A DNA stretch of 64,000 bases, from NCBI GenBank assembly GCA_003244105.1, contig QHBK01000008.1, forward strand, positions 92,932 to 156,931. The letters are read 5' to 3'. A program made the position numbers and the translations under genes. This DNA is from Candidatus Eremiobacter antarcticus (GTDB lineage Bacteria; Vulcanimicrobiota; Vulcanimicrobiia; Eremiobacterales; Eremiobacteraceae). Shown here piece after piece: positions 20,122-30,500 of this stretch. The notes beneath the pieces were generated by a model. It worked only from the letters and a program-made list of their open reading frames with translations, was not told where the DNA came from and did no database searches. Numbering within the stretch: the stretch's first letter is position 1; every line of letters begins with the position of its first letter.

Positions 20122-20620
20122 GGCGGCGGCCGTCCGAAGCGCGGGCGCGGACGACCTTGAGGCGATCCGCGCTATCTATAATGAAGGCATCGAGGACGGC
20201 ATCGCCACTTTGGACTACGATGTGAAGACTCACGCGCAGATGCGCGACTGGTTCGAACAGCGCTCGACGCGCTATCCGGTCATCGTGGCGTGCCGCGACG
20301 GCCAAGTCGTGGGCTGGGCTTCCTTGAACCCTTATTCGCACCGTTGCGCTTACAATGGCGTGGCCGATTTGTCGATCTACGTCCGGCGCGACGCGCGCGG
20401 CCAAGGGGTCGGCACGGAGTTGATGGCAGAGATCGAGGAGTTGGCCAGGGCGAAGGACTTTCACAAAATCGTCTTGCACGCCCTGACGGACAACCCAGCC
20501 GGCCGCCGCCTTTATGAAAAAAGAGACTTCCGCGACGTCGGCGTTTTCAAGGAACAAGGCCGTCTGGATGGCCGTTTTGTGGACGTCATCGCGATGGAGA
20601 AGATCCTCGCGGCCGGCTGA
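20081..20620 (+). CDS. GNAT acetyltransferase, phosphinothricin N-acetyltransferase-like
   Basis: 179 residues. The GNAT fold is clear: VRSAGADDLEAIRAIYNEGI at the start, the acetyl-CoA pantetheine loop RRDARGQGVGTELM, and the terminal block NPAGRRLYEKRDFRDVG typical of the Pat/Bar subgroup (YncA/MddA-like), which acetylates amino-acid analogues such as phosphinothricin or methionine sulfone. The natural substrate is not predictable. It starts inside the 3' end of the BrkB gene; ATG 20069 is the alternative start. Confidence 0.88.
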   Translation: MARTPKQAAPKPPEAAAVRSAGADDLEAIRAIYNEGIEDGIATLDYDVKTHAQMRDWFEQRSTRYPVIVACRDGQVVGWASLNPYSHRCAYNGVADLSIYVRRDARGQGVGTELMAEIEELARAKDFHKIVLHALTDNPAGRRLYEKRDFRDVGVFKEQGRLDGRFVDVIAMEKILAAG

Positions 20621-20747
20621 AGGAGCGGTTCCCTGACGCGCACTAACTAAAGATATAGGTGACGTTGCTCCTCGCAATCGTCGCTCTCTCATTCACAGGG
20701 TTGTCGTGACGCACAGCGTTCTCGGTGCTGGCGTAGGAGATATCCGG

Positions 20748-23348
20748 ATGCGCAAGGTCCTCGTTTTTTGTCTGGCCCTCGTCTGGCTCGGCCTGCAAGC
20801 CGCGGCACGGGCCGGGGCCGATCAGGATGGTCCCCAGGCTTACAGCAAGTTCATCGAAGGCGCCCAGGCCCAACATGGCTTGTTCACGTTGTGGCGCAAG
20901 AGCGGAAAAGTCTACATCGAGATCTCAAAAGCGCAGCTCGATCGCGATTTCGTCCAAAGCGCCGTACCGGTCAACGGCTTGGGCGGCTTTGGCATCTACT
21001 CGGGCGCTTTCGATTATGCGCCCGCGCGACTGATTCGGTTCACCCGTGCGGACGATAAGATCGCCATCATCTGGCCGAACGCGAGCTTTCTCGCCAAACC
21101 GGATAGTCCCGCCGAACGCGCCGTCAAGCAGAGCTTTGCGGATTCGGTCGTCGGCCTTGCGAAAATCGCAGCGGAAGATCAAACGACCGGCCATATCGTC
21201 TTCGAGGCCACGCCGTTCTTGAGCGATGTCATCGATATGGCGGACGCGTTGAAGCAGAATTTGGGCACCAAGCCTGACCAAGCGTATCACCTGAACTCTG
21301 AAGAGTCGTATTTCGGCCCCAGCAAGGCATTTCCCAAGAACGTTCTGATCGAGGCGCGCCAGACGTGGGAGACGAGCGAACCCGCGGTCGTCGACAATGT
21401 GCCGGATGCGCGCACCATTCAGTTCCGCATCGATTACAACATCATCGCGCCGCCGGACGACCGCAGCTACATGCCGCGGCTCGCAGACGACCGCGTCGGC
21501 TTTTTCGACAACCCGTACTTGGATTTCGGCGACGACCGCAAGCGCAACCGTCAAGTGCACTACGCCGTCCGCTGGAACATGCAGCCGTCCGATCCGAGCA
21601 AACCGCTGTCGCCGGCTACTCATCCCATGGTGTTTTATCTCGGCAACACCATTCCGATGGAGTACCGCGCGCCGCTGCGCGACGGATTGCTCGCTTGGAA
21701 TGCTGCGTTCGAGCGCATCGGGATCAGCGACGCCGTACAGGTGATGGATCAGCCGGACGATCCGAACTGGGATCCCGACGATATCCGCTACAATGTCGTA
21801 CGCTGGCTGACGGAGTCAAACGGCGGGGGATTCGCCGAGGCGCAGATCGTTATTGATCCCCGCACGGGCGAGGAGTTCCACACGGGCGTATTGTTCGATG
21901 CCGATCTCATGTTGGGCGGCAATTCGTTGTGGCGCTATCTCGTTGACCCCACCCGCAACGCGACCGGCTCGGGCTTCGGCCAACGCGAGGCGGCGTATGC
22001 CGCCGGGATGCACGACCAGGCGGTGTTCGGCGGCGTCGCGCTTGACCTCATGGGCCGCAGCAGCAGCTACGACATGCCGGAAAAATTCCGCTATGCTTTC
22101 TTAAAGAGCCTCATGCTGCATGAAGCAGGCCACGACATGGGGCTGCAGCACAACTTCATCGGTTCGCAGGCCTACACGGCTAAGGATTTGCAAAGCACGG
22201 CCTTCACTTCGCGCTATGGCGTGGCAACGAGCGTCATGGAATACGCGCCGCTGAATTTGTGGCCCAAGAAGACGCCGCAAGGCGCCTACTGGCAAAGCGT
22301 GCTGGGACCATACGACTACTACGCCATCCATTGGGGTTACGCGCGCATACCAGGCGCCCGAACGCCGCAAGACGAAGTCCCGGTGCTCAACCGCTGGGCC
22401 GCCGCTTGGTCAAACCCCCGCTTTCGTTTCGCCTCGGACGAGGACGTCGCATGGTTCAACGGCCACGCGATCGACCCGCGCGTCAATCAATGGGATCTCA
22501 GCAACGACACGCTGGGCTGGTGCGAGACGCAGATGAAGATCCATCATACCCTTTTCAACACGCTCGACCGCCGCTTTCCGCGCTACGGCGAGGACTTCGA
22601 GGCCGAACGCCAAGCCTTCGGCAGCGTGGCTCGGCAGTATGCCCGCTGCGCGCTCATGACCGAGCACTTCATCGGCGCTGAGTATCTGTCGCGGGCTCAT
22701 ATGGGCGACCCGCGCTCCGGTGCACCGCTGACGCCGGTGCCGCGGTCTCAGGAGCTGCGCGCCTGGCGGATCATGAACGACTCCCTCTTCTCCGACGATG
22801 CTTGGCGCTTTTCGCCCGCGATGCTCAACCGCTTGACCTACACGGAGTGGGGCTCGTGGAGCGGGGCGCAGTGGGCGTACAACCCGCCCGACCGCCATGA
22901 CTTGCCGGTGGTAGACATCGTGGGCGCCTGGCAGACGGCGGCGTTGAACACCATGTTCCAGCCGCTTGTCTTGCAGCGGCTGCGCGACACGGCGGTCACC
23001 GCCAAGCCCGGGCAGACCATGAGCCTGACCGATCTGTTCGACTGGGCGCAGCAAAGCGTCTACGGCGACCTCCGCTCGGCGAAGCTGCGCAGCATCCCGC
23101 TGATACATCGAAACCTGCAGCAAAGCTACGCGCGATTGCTGATGCGCCTGGTCAACGCGCCGGCGGAAAACACGCCGTACGACGCGCAATCGCTTGCGCG
23201 AGCCAAGCTGGCCGCCCTGAAGAACGACATCCAAGCCGCTCAGAAGCGGCCTTTGGATGAGATAACGCGCGCTCATTTGAGCGATCTTTCTCACCGGATT
23301 TCGCAAGGGCTCGATGCGCGGCCGATGCTTACGCAGCCGCGGGTATAG
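20748..23348 (+). CDS. Secreted zinc metalloprotease (DUF5117/DUF4953 met-zincin)
   Basis: 866-residue exported protease. The signal peptide begins MRKVLVFCLALVWLGLQ. An N-terminal DUF5117-like region (residues about 70-330) is followed by the peptidase domain with zinc motif HEAGHDMGLQHN (about 458-469) and the met-turn SVMEY (about 495). A helical C-terminal part follows. This architecture is that of the large outer-membrane/periplasmic metalloproteases of Bacteroidetes and Acidobacteria. The ATG at 20748 is chosen (GGAGAT upstream) over 20706, which would place 14 non-signal residues first. With the two following TonB receptors it suggests extracellular protein degradation. Confidence 0.92.
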   Translation: MRKVLVFCLALVWLGLQAAARAGADQDGPQAYSKFIEGAQAQHGLFTLWRKSGKVYIEISKAQLDRDFVQSAVPVNGLGGFGIYSGAFDYAPARLIRFTRADDKIAIIWPNASFLAKPDSPAERAVKQSFADSVVGLAKIAAEDQTTGHIVFEATPFLSDVIDMADALKQNLGTKPDQAYHLNSEESYFGPSKAFPKNVLIEARQTWETSEPAVVDNVPDARTIQFRIDYNIIAPPDDRSYMPRLADDRVGFFDNPYLDFGDDRKRNRQVHYAVRWNMQPSDPSKPLSPATHPMVFYLGNTIPMEYRAPLRDGLLAWNAAFERIGISDAVQVMDQPDDPNWDPDDIRYNVVRWLTESNGGGFAEAQIVIDPRTGEEFHTGVLFDADLMLGGNSLWRYLVDPTRNATGSGFGQREAAYAAGMHDQAVFGGVALDLMGRSSSYDMPEKFRYAFLKSLMLHEAGHDMGLQHNFIGSQAYTAKDLQSTAFTSRYGVATSVMEYAPLNLWPKKTPQGAYWQSVLGPYDYYAIHWGYARIPGARTPQDEVPVLNRWAAAWSNPRFRFASDEDVAWFNGHAIDPRVNQWDLSNDTLGWCETQMKIHHTLFNTLDRRFPRYGEDFEAERQAFGSVARQYARCALMTEHFIGAEYLSRAHMGDPRSGAPLTPVPRSQELRAWRIMNDSLFSDDAWRFSPAMLNRLTYTEWGSWSGAQWAYNPPDRHDLPVVDIVGAWQTAALNTMFQPLVLQRLRDTAVTAKPGQTMSLTDLFDWAQQSVYGDLRSAKLRSIPLIHRNLQQSYARLLMRLVNAPAENTPYDAQSLARAKLAALKNDIQAAQKRPLDEITRAHLSDLSHRISQGLDARPMLTQPRV

Positions 23349-23570
23349 CTAGCGAGGAACCGCAAGCTCGGTTTGGTCATCGAGGCCGGCGTCATGCGCC
23401 AGCCTCTCATTTTGATGTGCCCTCGCCGCGCGCTCTTCACAAAGGATTAACGAAACCTTAACTTTGAATTAAAGCACCGCCGGCTCACTTGAGGTGTTGC
23501 CGGTGCCGCGGTAATTCTCGCTCGAGCGAGCAACCCTAAAACCGCGAGCTTCATCCCAGAAAGGATCTCG
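23349..23570. promoter_or_regulatory. Leader of first TonB receptor with 14-bp perfect palindrome
   Basis: The 222-base gap between the metalloprotease and the first TonB receptor holds an A/T-rich stretch (23445-23475) that could hold a promoter, although no clean -35/-10 pair is seen. A perfect palindrome, CTCGCTCGAGCGAG, lies at 23517-23530, 41 bases before the ATG. It could be an operator. A Shine-Dalgarno-like AGAAAGGA precedes the start at 23571. Confidence 0.35.
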
Positions 23571-26500
23571 ATGTCGGTAAAAGGCTTATGCCGTGCTGGC
23601 ATTTTGGCGGTCCTGATGCTGGTCTGTCAGGCAACATGGACACTGGCAGGCACGACCGGTACGATCAACGGTACCGTGACGACGACGGACGGAACGCCCT
23701 TGCAAGGCGCGCGCGTCACAGCATCTTCCGCCTCGCAAACCGCCAGCGCGATATCCGATATTCACGGACATTACACGATGCTTTCCATCGGGCCGGACAC
23801 CTATACGGTGACCGCCAGCAAGGAAGGCTACGAACCCGTGCAACAGCTCGGCATTACGGTCATCGCCGACAACACGGCGACGGTGAATCTGGTGACGCGC
23901 AAGCTCGTGGCGACGCTCGGAAAAGTGACCGTGCTCGGCATCAGCACGCCCCTCGTCAGCAAGAGCACGATCTCCAACGTGTACACCGTGAGCGACAAGA
24001 ATCTCACGCACATCCAAGCGCTCGGCGGCGGCAACAACTTGGAGACCGCGTACTCCGCCATCGACTCCGTCCCCGGCATCTTCCACAACATCAACAACGC
24101 CGGTTGGGGACAGACGCTGTACATCCACGGCGGCAACTACACGGAAGTCGGCTACGAATACGACGGCATTCCGGTCAACAGAGCGTTCGACCAATACAAC
24201 GGGGACACGCTTTCAAGCCTCGGCAACCAGCAGGTCCAGGTGTACACGGGCGGCGCTCCGGCAAGCGCTTCCTCGTCCACCGTTTCCGGGTTCATTAACC
24301 AAGTGATCAAGACCGGCACATACCCAGGCTTCGGCTCGATGTCGCTGGCCTTCGGCGCGCCGAGCCTTTGGAACGGCCAAAAGCTTGAGGTAGGCGGGGC
24401 AACGCCGGACAAGCGTTTTACTTACTACGCGGGCGTCTCCAACTACGCTCAGGCCATCCGTTACTTCGACCCGTTCAACGGCGGCACGGGCACTGGGCCG
24501 ATCAACAACCCGTCCATCTACACCAACTTCACCTTTTACGGCGCAGGGACCATACCATATTGCAATAACGACGGGTCTTACCCGATTCCAAACGTCAACA
24601 CCGATGCGGGCTGCTATCCGCCCGGTGTGCCGCTCAACGTCGGCAGCACGTATGTGGGCAGCCCCGCGTCGCTGAACGACCATGAAGGCGTCCTCAACCT
24701 GCACTTCGCCGTTCCACACGCTGACGGCAACCATGACGACATCCAAGCATTGTACAGCAGTTCCTACCTGCTGCAGCGATACTACAGCAGCACGAACGAC
24801 GTCGGCGGGCTGCAAACGCTCCTGCGACTGTCAGGCGGCCTCCCGCCGAATTTCAAGGACGGCTATGCGTTCCCGAACGGCACGCAGTTCTTCCAACCCG
24901 TCTCATTCGTGCCGGGCGGCGGCAACAACAACTCAAACCTGCCCTATATCCGCTATGCCTTCCCTAATACGCCTGCGCACGAGCCGGACTCCCTCATCCC
25001 GCCCGACCTGCGCGACGGCGAGGCAGTCAACGATCAAATACTCAAACTCCAGTACACGCATGCCATTGGCTCCAACGCGTATCTGCGCGGCTTTGTCTAT
25101 AGCCTCTATTCGGACTGGCTCCAGACCGCCCCACAGGGCGCGCTGTGGTTCTACGTCTATGGGTTAGGACAATTCGGCCAAGGCATCGCTGCTCCGGATT
25201 ACGAGCTCTCCAGTCACACGCGTGGCGGCGAGCTCCAGTTCGCTGATCAGATCAACGAGCGAAATCTTCTCGAGGCAACGGCGAACTTCACCACTTCGAA
25301 GACCTTGCGTTTCAACAACCGCGAGTGGTTGAACTCGAGCAGAACCAGAGCGACGGTCCTTGCAGACGCCAACGGGAACTGCTACGACTGGACCACCGGC
25401 GATCAGACCTTCTGCGACGACACGACCGCTCAGGGCAGCTTCGGCAATCCAGTGCCCAGCGGCGCGGCTCCGATCGGCGGAGCGGCTGCAGCAGCCGGGG
25501 CGGCATGGCATACGGCCTTCCTCGGTCCGACCGGGACCTACAACACCGTAAAGCCCACGTTCAGCTCGTTCTCCCTGTCCGACCAGCTCAAAGCTTCGGA
25601 CCGGGTCTTGTTGAACTTCGGAGTGCGCTACGAGAAATACCACTACAAGCTGGCATCTGCGGAGAGCCCGGACAACAACTTCTGGTTTCACGCAGCCGCA
25701 CAAGAATATTGCTACGATCCTGCCAACGGACAGCCGGTCAGGGAGGCGCTCGGCCCGTTTGATTCCCCGCCCGCCAATCCGTTCAGGGGCTTAGTATGTC
25801 CGAACAGCCAGATCACGGGTCAGCCGACCGTGCATCCTGACGGTTTGAACGGTCACCTACTGTTCACCAACAAGATCAGCGGCGACATCAACCGAAACGA
25901 GCTGCTGCCTCGCTTCGGAGGCACCTATACCCTCAACCAAAACAGCGTGATCCGCTTCAACTACGGGCGCTATGCGCAGCCCGTCGCGACCGCGTTCACC
26001 GAGTATCTGTACGCGCCGGGGGCCGGCCATCAAGCGGCCGCGTTCAACTTCGTGAATTTCTGGGGCCTCGGCTTCACCAACCCGAAACACGACCTCGGCC
26101 CTGTGCTCTCCAACAACTACGACGTCTCCTTCGAGCAGAATCTGCCGAAGATCGACGTGTCGCTCAAGCTCACGCCGTTCTATCGCAGATCGAAGGGCGA
26201 GTACGGTCAGATTCTGCTCGGGCCCAATTTCGCGAGCGCGTTCCCGTACGCGAATCAAACCAGCAGCGGACTTGAGTTCCAGATCAACAAGGGCGACCCG
26301 AACAAGAACGGGTGGGCCGGTCAGTTGGCATTCACGTACACGCACGCCACCGTGAAGCTGCTCAACACTCCCAACGGGAAAAACGGCATCGACGTACTCA
26401 ACACGTACATCGACGGCTTCAATGCTCTGACGGGCGCTGGGAACGTGCAGGGGCTCAAAGGCGCTCCCTGCTACTTCCAGGATCAAAACCTCGGACCGCT

Positions 26501-27290
26501 ACCCGACTTCACCAACTGCACGGTCTCCGGCAAGACGATCACCGTCAACCCGGTGGGCCTGGCGCAGAACGACATCATCAACCCCTACTACTTCACGCCG
26601 CGGCAGCCCGATCTCGATCGCAACGGCTCCTACCTGCCGTACCAGACATTCCCGAACACACCGCCAAGCAGCGACACCTCAAATCTGTGGCCGTACTTGT
26701 TCTCCGGCTTCCTGAGCTACAAGCACGACAAGATCACGGTGACGCCGACGTTCTCGCTGCAGTCCGGCAACAACTACGGGGCCCCGACATCGATCTACGG
26801 CTACGATCCTCGCACCTGCACGCAAAACGCGGCCAATGCCGGCATTGCGACGGGCAACCCGGGTCAGCCCAACTTCGTCAGCTGCGGTCCCTCACTCATC
26901 GACGGCGGCATTCTCGCCATTCCGAACCCGAGCACTGGTACGTTCGACACCCCTGGCCAGTACCGCCAGCCTTGGACGTTGAACATCAACGCCCAAATCG
27001 CGGCGGACATCAGCCCGCGGGTGACGGCACGGCTCGTCATGGCCAACATCCTCAACACGTGCTTCGGCGGCAGCAAGACGCCGTGGAGCAACGCGTTCCC
27101 ATCGGGTCACACCGTGTGCGGCTACACGACGAACTTCAGTCCGGTTTCGAACTTCTACAACGGCACCGGACCGAATGACACGGTCGCCAATGTGGGCCGG
27201 CCGGTTCCTCAATGGTCGTACGCGTACGCGCCGACGGTGAACCCGTTCAATCCATTCCAAGCGACGATGCAGCTGCAGTTCAAACTGTAG
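23571..27290 (+). CDS. TonB-dependent outer-membrane receptor with carboxypeptidase-regulatory-like domain (1)
   Basis: 1239-residue outer-membrane receptor. A signal peptide ends around TWTLAGTTG, followed by a CarboxypepD_reg-like beta-sandwich (residues about 28-110: TINGTVTTTDGTPLQGARVT). Then come a plug domain (about 140-260, with SIDSVPGIFHN and the YEYDGIPVNRAFDQ box) and a very long beta-barrel ending in the aromatic/hydrophobic strand QATMQLQFKL. Such receptors import large ligands (peptides, glycans, siderophores) using TonB energy; TonB/ExbBD are not in the window. It forms a tandem pair with the next receptor and ends at a strong terminator. Confidence 0.92.
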   Translation: MSVKGLCRAGILAVLMLVCQATWTLAGTTGTINGTVTTTDGTPLQGARVTASSASQTASAISDIHGHYTMLSIGPDTYTVTASKEGYEPVQQLGITVIADNTATVNLVTRKLVATLGKVTVLGISTPLVSKSTISNVYTVSDKNLTHIQALGGGNNLETAYSAIDSVPGIFHNINNAGWGQTLYIHGGNYTEVGYEYDGIPVNRAFDQYNGDTLSSLGNQQVQVYTGGAPASASSSTVSGFINQVIKTGTYPGFGSMSLAFGAPSLWNGQKLEVGGATPDKRFTYYAGVSNYAQAIRYFDPFNGGTGTGPINNPSIYTNFTFYGAGTIPYCNNDGSYPIPNVNTDAGCYPPGVPLNVGSTYVGSPASLNDHEGVLNLHFAVPHADGNHDDIQALYSSSYLLQRYYSSTNDVGGLQTLLRLSGGLPPNFKDGYAFPNGTQFFQPVSFVPGGGNNNSNLPYIRYAFPNTPAHEPDSLIPPDLRDGEAVNDQILKLQYTHAIGSNAYLRGFVYSLYSDWLQTAPQGALWFYVYGLGQFGQGIAAPDYELSSHTRGGELQFADQINERNLLEATANFTTSKTLRFNNREWLNSSRTRATVLADANGNCYDWTTGDQTFCDDTTAQGSFGNPVPSGAAPIGGAAAAAGAAWHTAFLGPTGTYNTVKPTFSSFSLSDQLKASDRVLLNFGVRYEKYHYKLASAESPDNNFWFHAAAQEYCYDPANGQPVREALGPFDSPPANPFRGLVCPNSQITGQPTVHPDGLNGHLLFTNKISGDINRNELLPRFGGTYTLNQNSVIRFNYGRYAQPVATAFTEYLYAPGAGHQAAAFNFVNFWGLGFTNPKHDLGPVLSNNYDVSFEQNLPKIDVSLKLTPFYRRSKGEYGQILLGPNFASAFPYANQTSSGLEFQINKGDPNKNGWAGQLAFTYTHATVKLLNTPNGKNGIDVLNTYIDGFNALTGAGNVQGLKGAPCYFQDQNLGPLPDFTNCTVSGKTITVNPVGLAQNDIINPYYFTPRQPDLDRNGSYLPYQTFPNTPPSSDTSNLWPYLFSGFLSYKHDKITVTPTFSLQSGNNYGAPTSIYGYDPRTCTQNAANAGIATGNPGQPNFVSCGPSLIDGGILAIPNPSTGTFDTPGQYRQPWTLNINAQIAADISPRVTARLVMANILNTCFGGSKTPWSNAFPSGHTVCGYTTNFSPVSNFYNGTGPNDTVANVGRPVPQWSYAYAPTVNPFNPFQATMQLQFKL

Positions 27291-27312
27291 TTTCATCCGC
27301 TAGCGACAACGG

Positions 27313-27344
27313 ATCGGGCCCTCACGCGAGGGCCCGATTTTTTT
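27313..27344 (+). terminator. Rho-independent terminator after TonB receptor 1
   Basis: Perfect 11-bp stem (27313-27323 with 27328-27338), ATCGGGCCCTC/GAGGGCCCGAT, with loop ACGC, followed by six T's. It lies 23 bases after the receptor stop, so the two receptors are separate transcription units. Confidence 0.92.
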
Positions 27345-27535
27345 ATGCCTCCCCCATGGCACAACCGTGGCACTTTTGATGTGCGGCGTCGCGTGCGAAT
27401 GCCCACGTTATGCCACGAGGCGCTAGGCGGCGGGGAAACGCCGTAGGCACTGCGGATAAGCAGAACAGATCGCTGTCCGGCGTGTCATGCGTGAAGCCGT
27501 GGCATTGCGATCAACTGCACCTACGGAGGAACGCA
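27345..27535 (+). promoter_or_regulatory. Leader of second TonB receptor, TGGCAC repeat
   Basis: This 191-base leader contains a direct repeat TGGCAC (27357-27362 and 27368-27373). The spacing TGGCAC-N5-TGGCA matches a sigma-54 -24/-12 element except for one base (TTGC expected). A GC-rich stem (GGCG...CGCC, around 27427-27444) follows and may be structured RNA. A ribosome-binding site GGAGGA lies at 27525-27530. All regulatory readings are tentative. Confidence 0.25.
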
Positions 27536-30500
27536 ATGTCTACACATCGCCTTCTCCGCACCGCGCTCGTGGCGCTTTTGGTCGTGGTCTTCCAGGGAAC
27601 GTGGGCACTGGCAGGCACGACCGGCAGCATCTCGGGCAAAGTGACGGATCAGAACGGCAATGGGATCGTGGGAGCAAAAGTCACTATCGCTTCGCCATCG
27701 CAATCAGAAACAATGACGACGGCGGCGAACGGCTTTTACTCCGCGCTGAATCTCTCACCCGATACGTACACCATCACGACCTCGAAAGACGGATACGATA
27801 GCGCACAGGTCTACGGCATCACCGTCCAAGCTGACCAAGTCAGCCGCGCAGACGTCGCGCTGCGAGGCTCGACGAAAACGCTGGGCCGCGTGACGACAAC
27901 TGCGACGGCGAGCGTCGTGAGCAGGACCGTGACCGGGGACCTCTACTCGGTCAACTCCGCGGCCATCAACTCATACGCCGGCAGCGCGGGCGGCGCCGAG
28001 ACGCTGTACAGTCAAAACGGCGTCGTGGGATCGCTTCCCGGCGTCGTACGCAATGTCGGCGGCGGCGGCGGCTACGCGAGCCAAGGCTCCTTGAGCTTGC
28101 GGGGCGGAGCCCAAGACCAGGTCGGATACGAACTCGACGGCGTGCCGTTGAACCGCGGATTCGATTTCTACAACGGGACCGCATTCGTCACCAACGGCCT
28201 CGCCAGCCTGGAAGTCTACACGGGTGGCGCACCCTCGTCTGAGGGCCGCGCCATGTCCGGGTTCATCAACGAGACGATCCAGCGCGGCAAGTATCCGGGC
28301 GGCGGAGACATCACGGGCGTCATCGGGTCGCCGACGTTCAACCACACGGTGCAAGCCGATGTGTACGGCGGCACGCCCGACAACCGCTTCACGTACTACC
28401 TTGCGACGCTTGCATCCAACGCCGCGTACAACTTCGGCGACCGCAACGATCTGGATAACCAGATCATTCACGTGGCACCGAACGATCCCGGCTGTGCGCT
28501 CTTCAACGCGGCGGCCACTCCGGCGCTGCAACCAGGACCTCCGCTCAACTGCGCCGTCGCAAACGACCTGACGCAGCCGCAATCGATCGCGGCCTACGGC
28601 TCGACTCCAGGCAACGCCGGCCGCGACACCGTGGCCAACCTGCACTGGACGCTGAATCACAACTCACTCAACGATGACGTGCAAGCGCTCTACATGGTGG
28701 GGACGACCGATTCGTCACCGTTCGGAAAATACGCCAGCTTTCAACTCGACCCATCCATCTACACCGCCTACAGCGGCGGAAGAATCGACGCTGCCGGCAG
28801 CAATCTGTGGCCTATCGGCACGTTCTACCGCGGCTTCGTCGGACAGCCGTACAATCCGGCCCTGCTGACGACGCTCACATGGCCGACGTCGGGCAACTCG
28901 ACAGGAAGGGTGCCCGCCAATTTCACCGATAGCCAGACCACGCAGTACAGCATCGAGAAGCTGGCATACACGCGCGCCCTGACGCAATCGTCGTTTTTGC
29001 GTGTGTACGCATTTTCGATGTACTCAGGCTGGACGCTCGACCAACCGCTCAACGGCATCATCGGCTCGAGCTTCTATCAGCTGCACGACACCCTTAGGGG
29101 CTACACGGGCATCTATCAGAATCAGCTCAACCAGCAGCATCTCTTGAAGCTGACCGGCGATTATTCAAGAGATCGCACGCTGCGCAGCAACTACTTCAAC
29201 TACACGGGCGCTGCCCCGACCTGCATCGGCCACGTGGATCCGGCAGACCCGACAAACACGACGGACACCAACTGCGACGTTCCGGGCCTAGCCGTGACCC
29301 ACGTCGGCGCACCGTCGAACAATTGGTCCACGGTGGAGCCCGTGAACACGGACTTCGTCATTTCGGACACCTTCAAGCCCAGCGAGAAACTGCTGTTCGA
29401 CCTTGGCTTGCGCTTCGACCAATTCAAGTACAAGCTGATGCCGATGACGATCACCGGCGCGAATGGACTAGCGATCCAATCAGAGCAGCAGTACGGCGAT
29501 TGCCTGCACGGCTTCAACTACAGCCCGAGCGATCCGCGCAACATCGGCGACGGAACGCAGAACTGCTTCGACATCCTGTCCGATCCTACGCTGACGCCCA
29601 ATGCGCAGGACCGCCCGGGTGCTGCGGCGTGGACCGACGCGCCTGCGGAGCTGACATTTAACACGACCAGCCCGCGCTTCGGCGTGACGTTCAGCGCGTC
29701 TCCCACAGACGTGCTGCGCTTCTCGGTCGGCCGCTACGTGCAACCGCCGAACTCGGCGTTTGAACAGTACCGCGACAACCCGGCCTACGGCCCCGGCCGC
29801 ACGATTCGCCGGCTCAACCAGTTCTACGACGGCTTGGGCTTCCTCGTGGTCCACAACGTGCAGCCTGAGGACAGCACCAATTACGACCTATCCTACGAGC
29901 ATGACTTCCGCAGCGGGCTCTCCATGAAGATCACTCCATACTTCCGCAACACGCGTGGTCAGGTGCTGAACCTGCCGGTGAACCCGACGACGCCGAGCTT
30001 CGTGACGGGCTTCAACTTCGGGGCCGCCCGCATCAAAGGCACGGAGTTCCTGCTGCGCCAGAACCGGGCGTCTGAGAACGGCCTGTCGGGCACGCTTGCG
30101 GTTACCTACACCGATTCGAAGATCCGCTTCACCAAGGGACCCAGCGGCGCTTCGTTTATCGACGTGGTCAACACGCAGATCTCAGCCTACAACGCGGACC
30201 ACGGCACGAACTACGCGCTGCTGGATCCCGCGGGCTACTACTCGCCGTCCTTCACGCAAGCGCCCACAGCTACATCGCCCTCGTACGACGTCAGATGGGT
30301 CGCGAACCTCAATCTGAACTATCGCACGAACGGCTTTGACATCTCGCCGACGTTCAATTACCAGTCCGGAAACCCGTACGGCGATCCGCTGCAATTCCCC
30401 GACATCACCGCAGACGTTGCCAACGGACCGGATCCTTACACCAACAGGTTCGACGCCCCCGGTTCGCTCAAAGGCCCGTCCTGGTGGACGATGAACCTCG

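Noticed and set aside
22410..23306. 298-residue minus-strand open frame
   Set aside because: Shadow of the zinc metalloprotease gene.
26312..27178. 288-residue plus-strand open frame
   Set aside because: Shadow of TonB receptor 1 in another frame, without any recognisable motif.
27400..27535. Cobalamin riboswitch before TonB receptor 2
   Set aside because: A GGGGAAACGCC-like stretch drew attention, but the conserved B12-box and GCCACTG order are missing.
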